This document shows, piece by piece, positions 5,358-5,651 of a DNA stretch of 5,651 nucleotides. Source of the stretch: Bacillota bacterium (GTDB taxonomy: Bacteria > Bacillota > Clostridia > Oscillospirales > Acutalibacteraceae); contig JAEXDU010000194.1 in assembly GCA_023401495.1 (NCBI GenBank), forward strand, positions 1-5,651. The letters are read 5' to 3'. Made by a program: the position numbers and the translations under genes. Positions within the stretch are counted from its first letter, which is position 1; each line of letters opens with the position of its first letter. The notes under the pieces are model-generated. The model was given only the letters and a program-made list of their open reading frames with translations, did not search any database and had not been told where the DNA came from.

Positions 5358-5604
5358 CTTCCTTTCTTGACGAAAAGAAAGGAAGCAAAGATTCGCCAAG
5401 GGGGGAGTTTCGATTCTCTCCCCCTTGGAACCCCCACTCAACGACCAAAGGCGCTGCCTTTGGAAACCGAGAGAGGCTCCCGCTCTGGTTCTGTCTCACG
5501 CGCAGGCACGGCCTGCGCGTGAAGCAAGTGCGTAGGGGAAGCTTAACGTCTGCAAATGGTACCAAAGCACTCGCAAGCCAACAAAAGAATGCGGCGAAGC
5601 CGCA
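5358..5604. repeat. Chain of strong hairpins, probable interspersed non-coding repeat element
   Basis: Five perfect or near-perfect inverted repeats follow one another: CTTCCTTTCTT/AAGAAAGGAAG (5358-5368 with 5375-5385), CCAAGGGGG/CCCCCTTGG (5396-5404 with 5420-5428), CCAAAGGC/GCCTTTGG (5445-5452 with 5456-5463), TCACGCGCAGGC/GCCTGCGCGTGA (5496-5507 with 5511-5522) and TGCGGC/GCCGCA (5590-5595 with 5599-5604). The segment starts abruptly inside repeat unit 3. Open frames cross it on both strands but have no ribosome binding site. The style fits a dispersed, hairpin-rich genomic repeat; mobility is an inference, since no transposase or target duplication is seen. Confidence 0.6.
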
Positions 5605-5651
5605 CAGAAAAACAGCGAGCCAACGAGAGCGCTCTGAAAATGCCCGCCGAC

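Noticed and set aside
5079..5522. 147-residue + strand open frame across the repeats
   Set aside because: TTG start with no ribosome binding site, made of repeat translations and low-complexity Arg/Ser/Gly/Pro sequence; overlapping open frames on the other strand are equally long. Not called as CDS, though its frame-keeping is listed as a finding.
5187..5565. Minus-strand open frames across the repeats
   Set aside because: No ribosome binding site or recognisable domain; they mirror the stop-poor repeat sequence.

Overview
The window holds one complete three-gene operon for a MacAB/YknXYZ-type ABC export system on the + strand (514-4225). To its left is the 5' end of a divergently transcribed gene that looks like a metallo-beta-lactamase-fold hydrolase (1-97, - strand). 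To its right is about 1.4 kb without a convincing protein gene but full of inverted and direct repeats. The organism is most likely a low-outer-membrane Firmicute, probably a Clostridia/Oscillospirales-like gut or anaerobic bacterium. The grounds are near-consensus AGGAGG ribosome binding sites, sigma-A-like promoters, U-rich intrinsic terminators, and an adaptor-ABC-permease operon with no TolC-type outer-membrane partner. The taxonomic placement is an inference from style, not from a marker gene.

Region 98-513 is a dense divergent control region. It has a probable extended -10 for the leftward gene. For the operon it has two good tandem promoters: P1 (TTGACA-17-TATTAT, 290-318) and P2 (TTGATT-17-TATTAT, 424-452). 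A perfect 7+1+7 palindrome (322-336) covers the expected P1 start site, which is typical of a repressor operator. Three copies of AATTATG, two direct and one inverted, lie just upstream of P2. No regulator gene is inside the window.

Region 514-4225 encodes a membrane-anchored HlyD/MacA-like adaptor with a very long coiled coil, an ABC ATPase with all canonical motifs, and a four-helix MacB/FtsX-type permease. Both gene junctions are 4-bp ATGA overlaps with strong ribosome binding sites, so the three are translationally coupled and form one machine. The substrate cannot be read from the sequence; peptides, bacteriocins or drugs are usual for the family. A strong hairpin terminator (4261-4298) ends the operon.

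Region 4296-5651 has no supported CDS. Its first notable item is a compact transcription unit: a TGTACA-17-TATAAT promoter inside a nested inverted repeat, then an RNA that can fold into a tight four-way cloverleaf (4640-4726), an AT-rich tail, and a perfect 15-bp terminator hairpin (4818-4854). I do not recognise it as a known RNA class. Next comes an array of 2.5 tandem repeats with a 127-128 bp period (5033-5356). A hairpin in each unit is kept by paired compensatory changes. The array joins a chain of strong hairpins (5358-5604) that looks like an interspersed, possibly mobile, non-coding repeat. The putative structured RNA and the covarying repeat array are the parts most worth following up.
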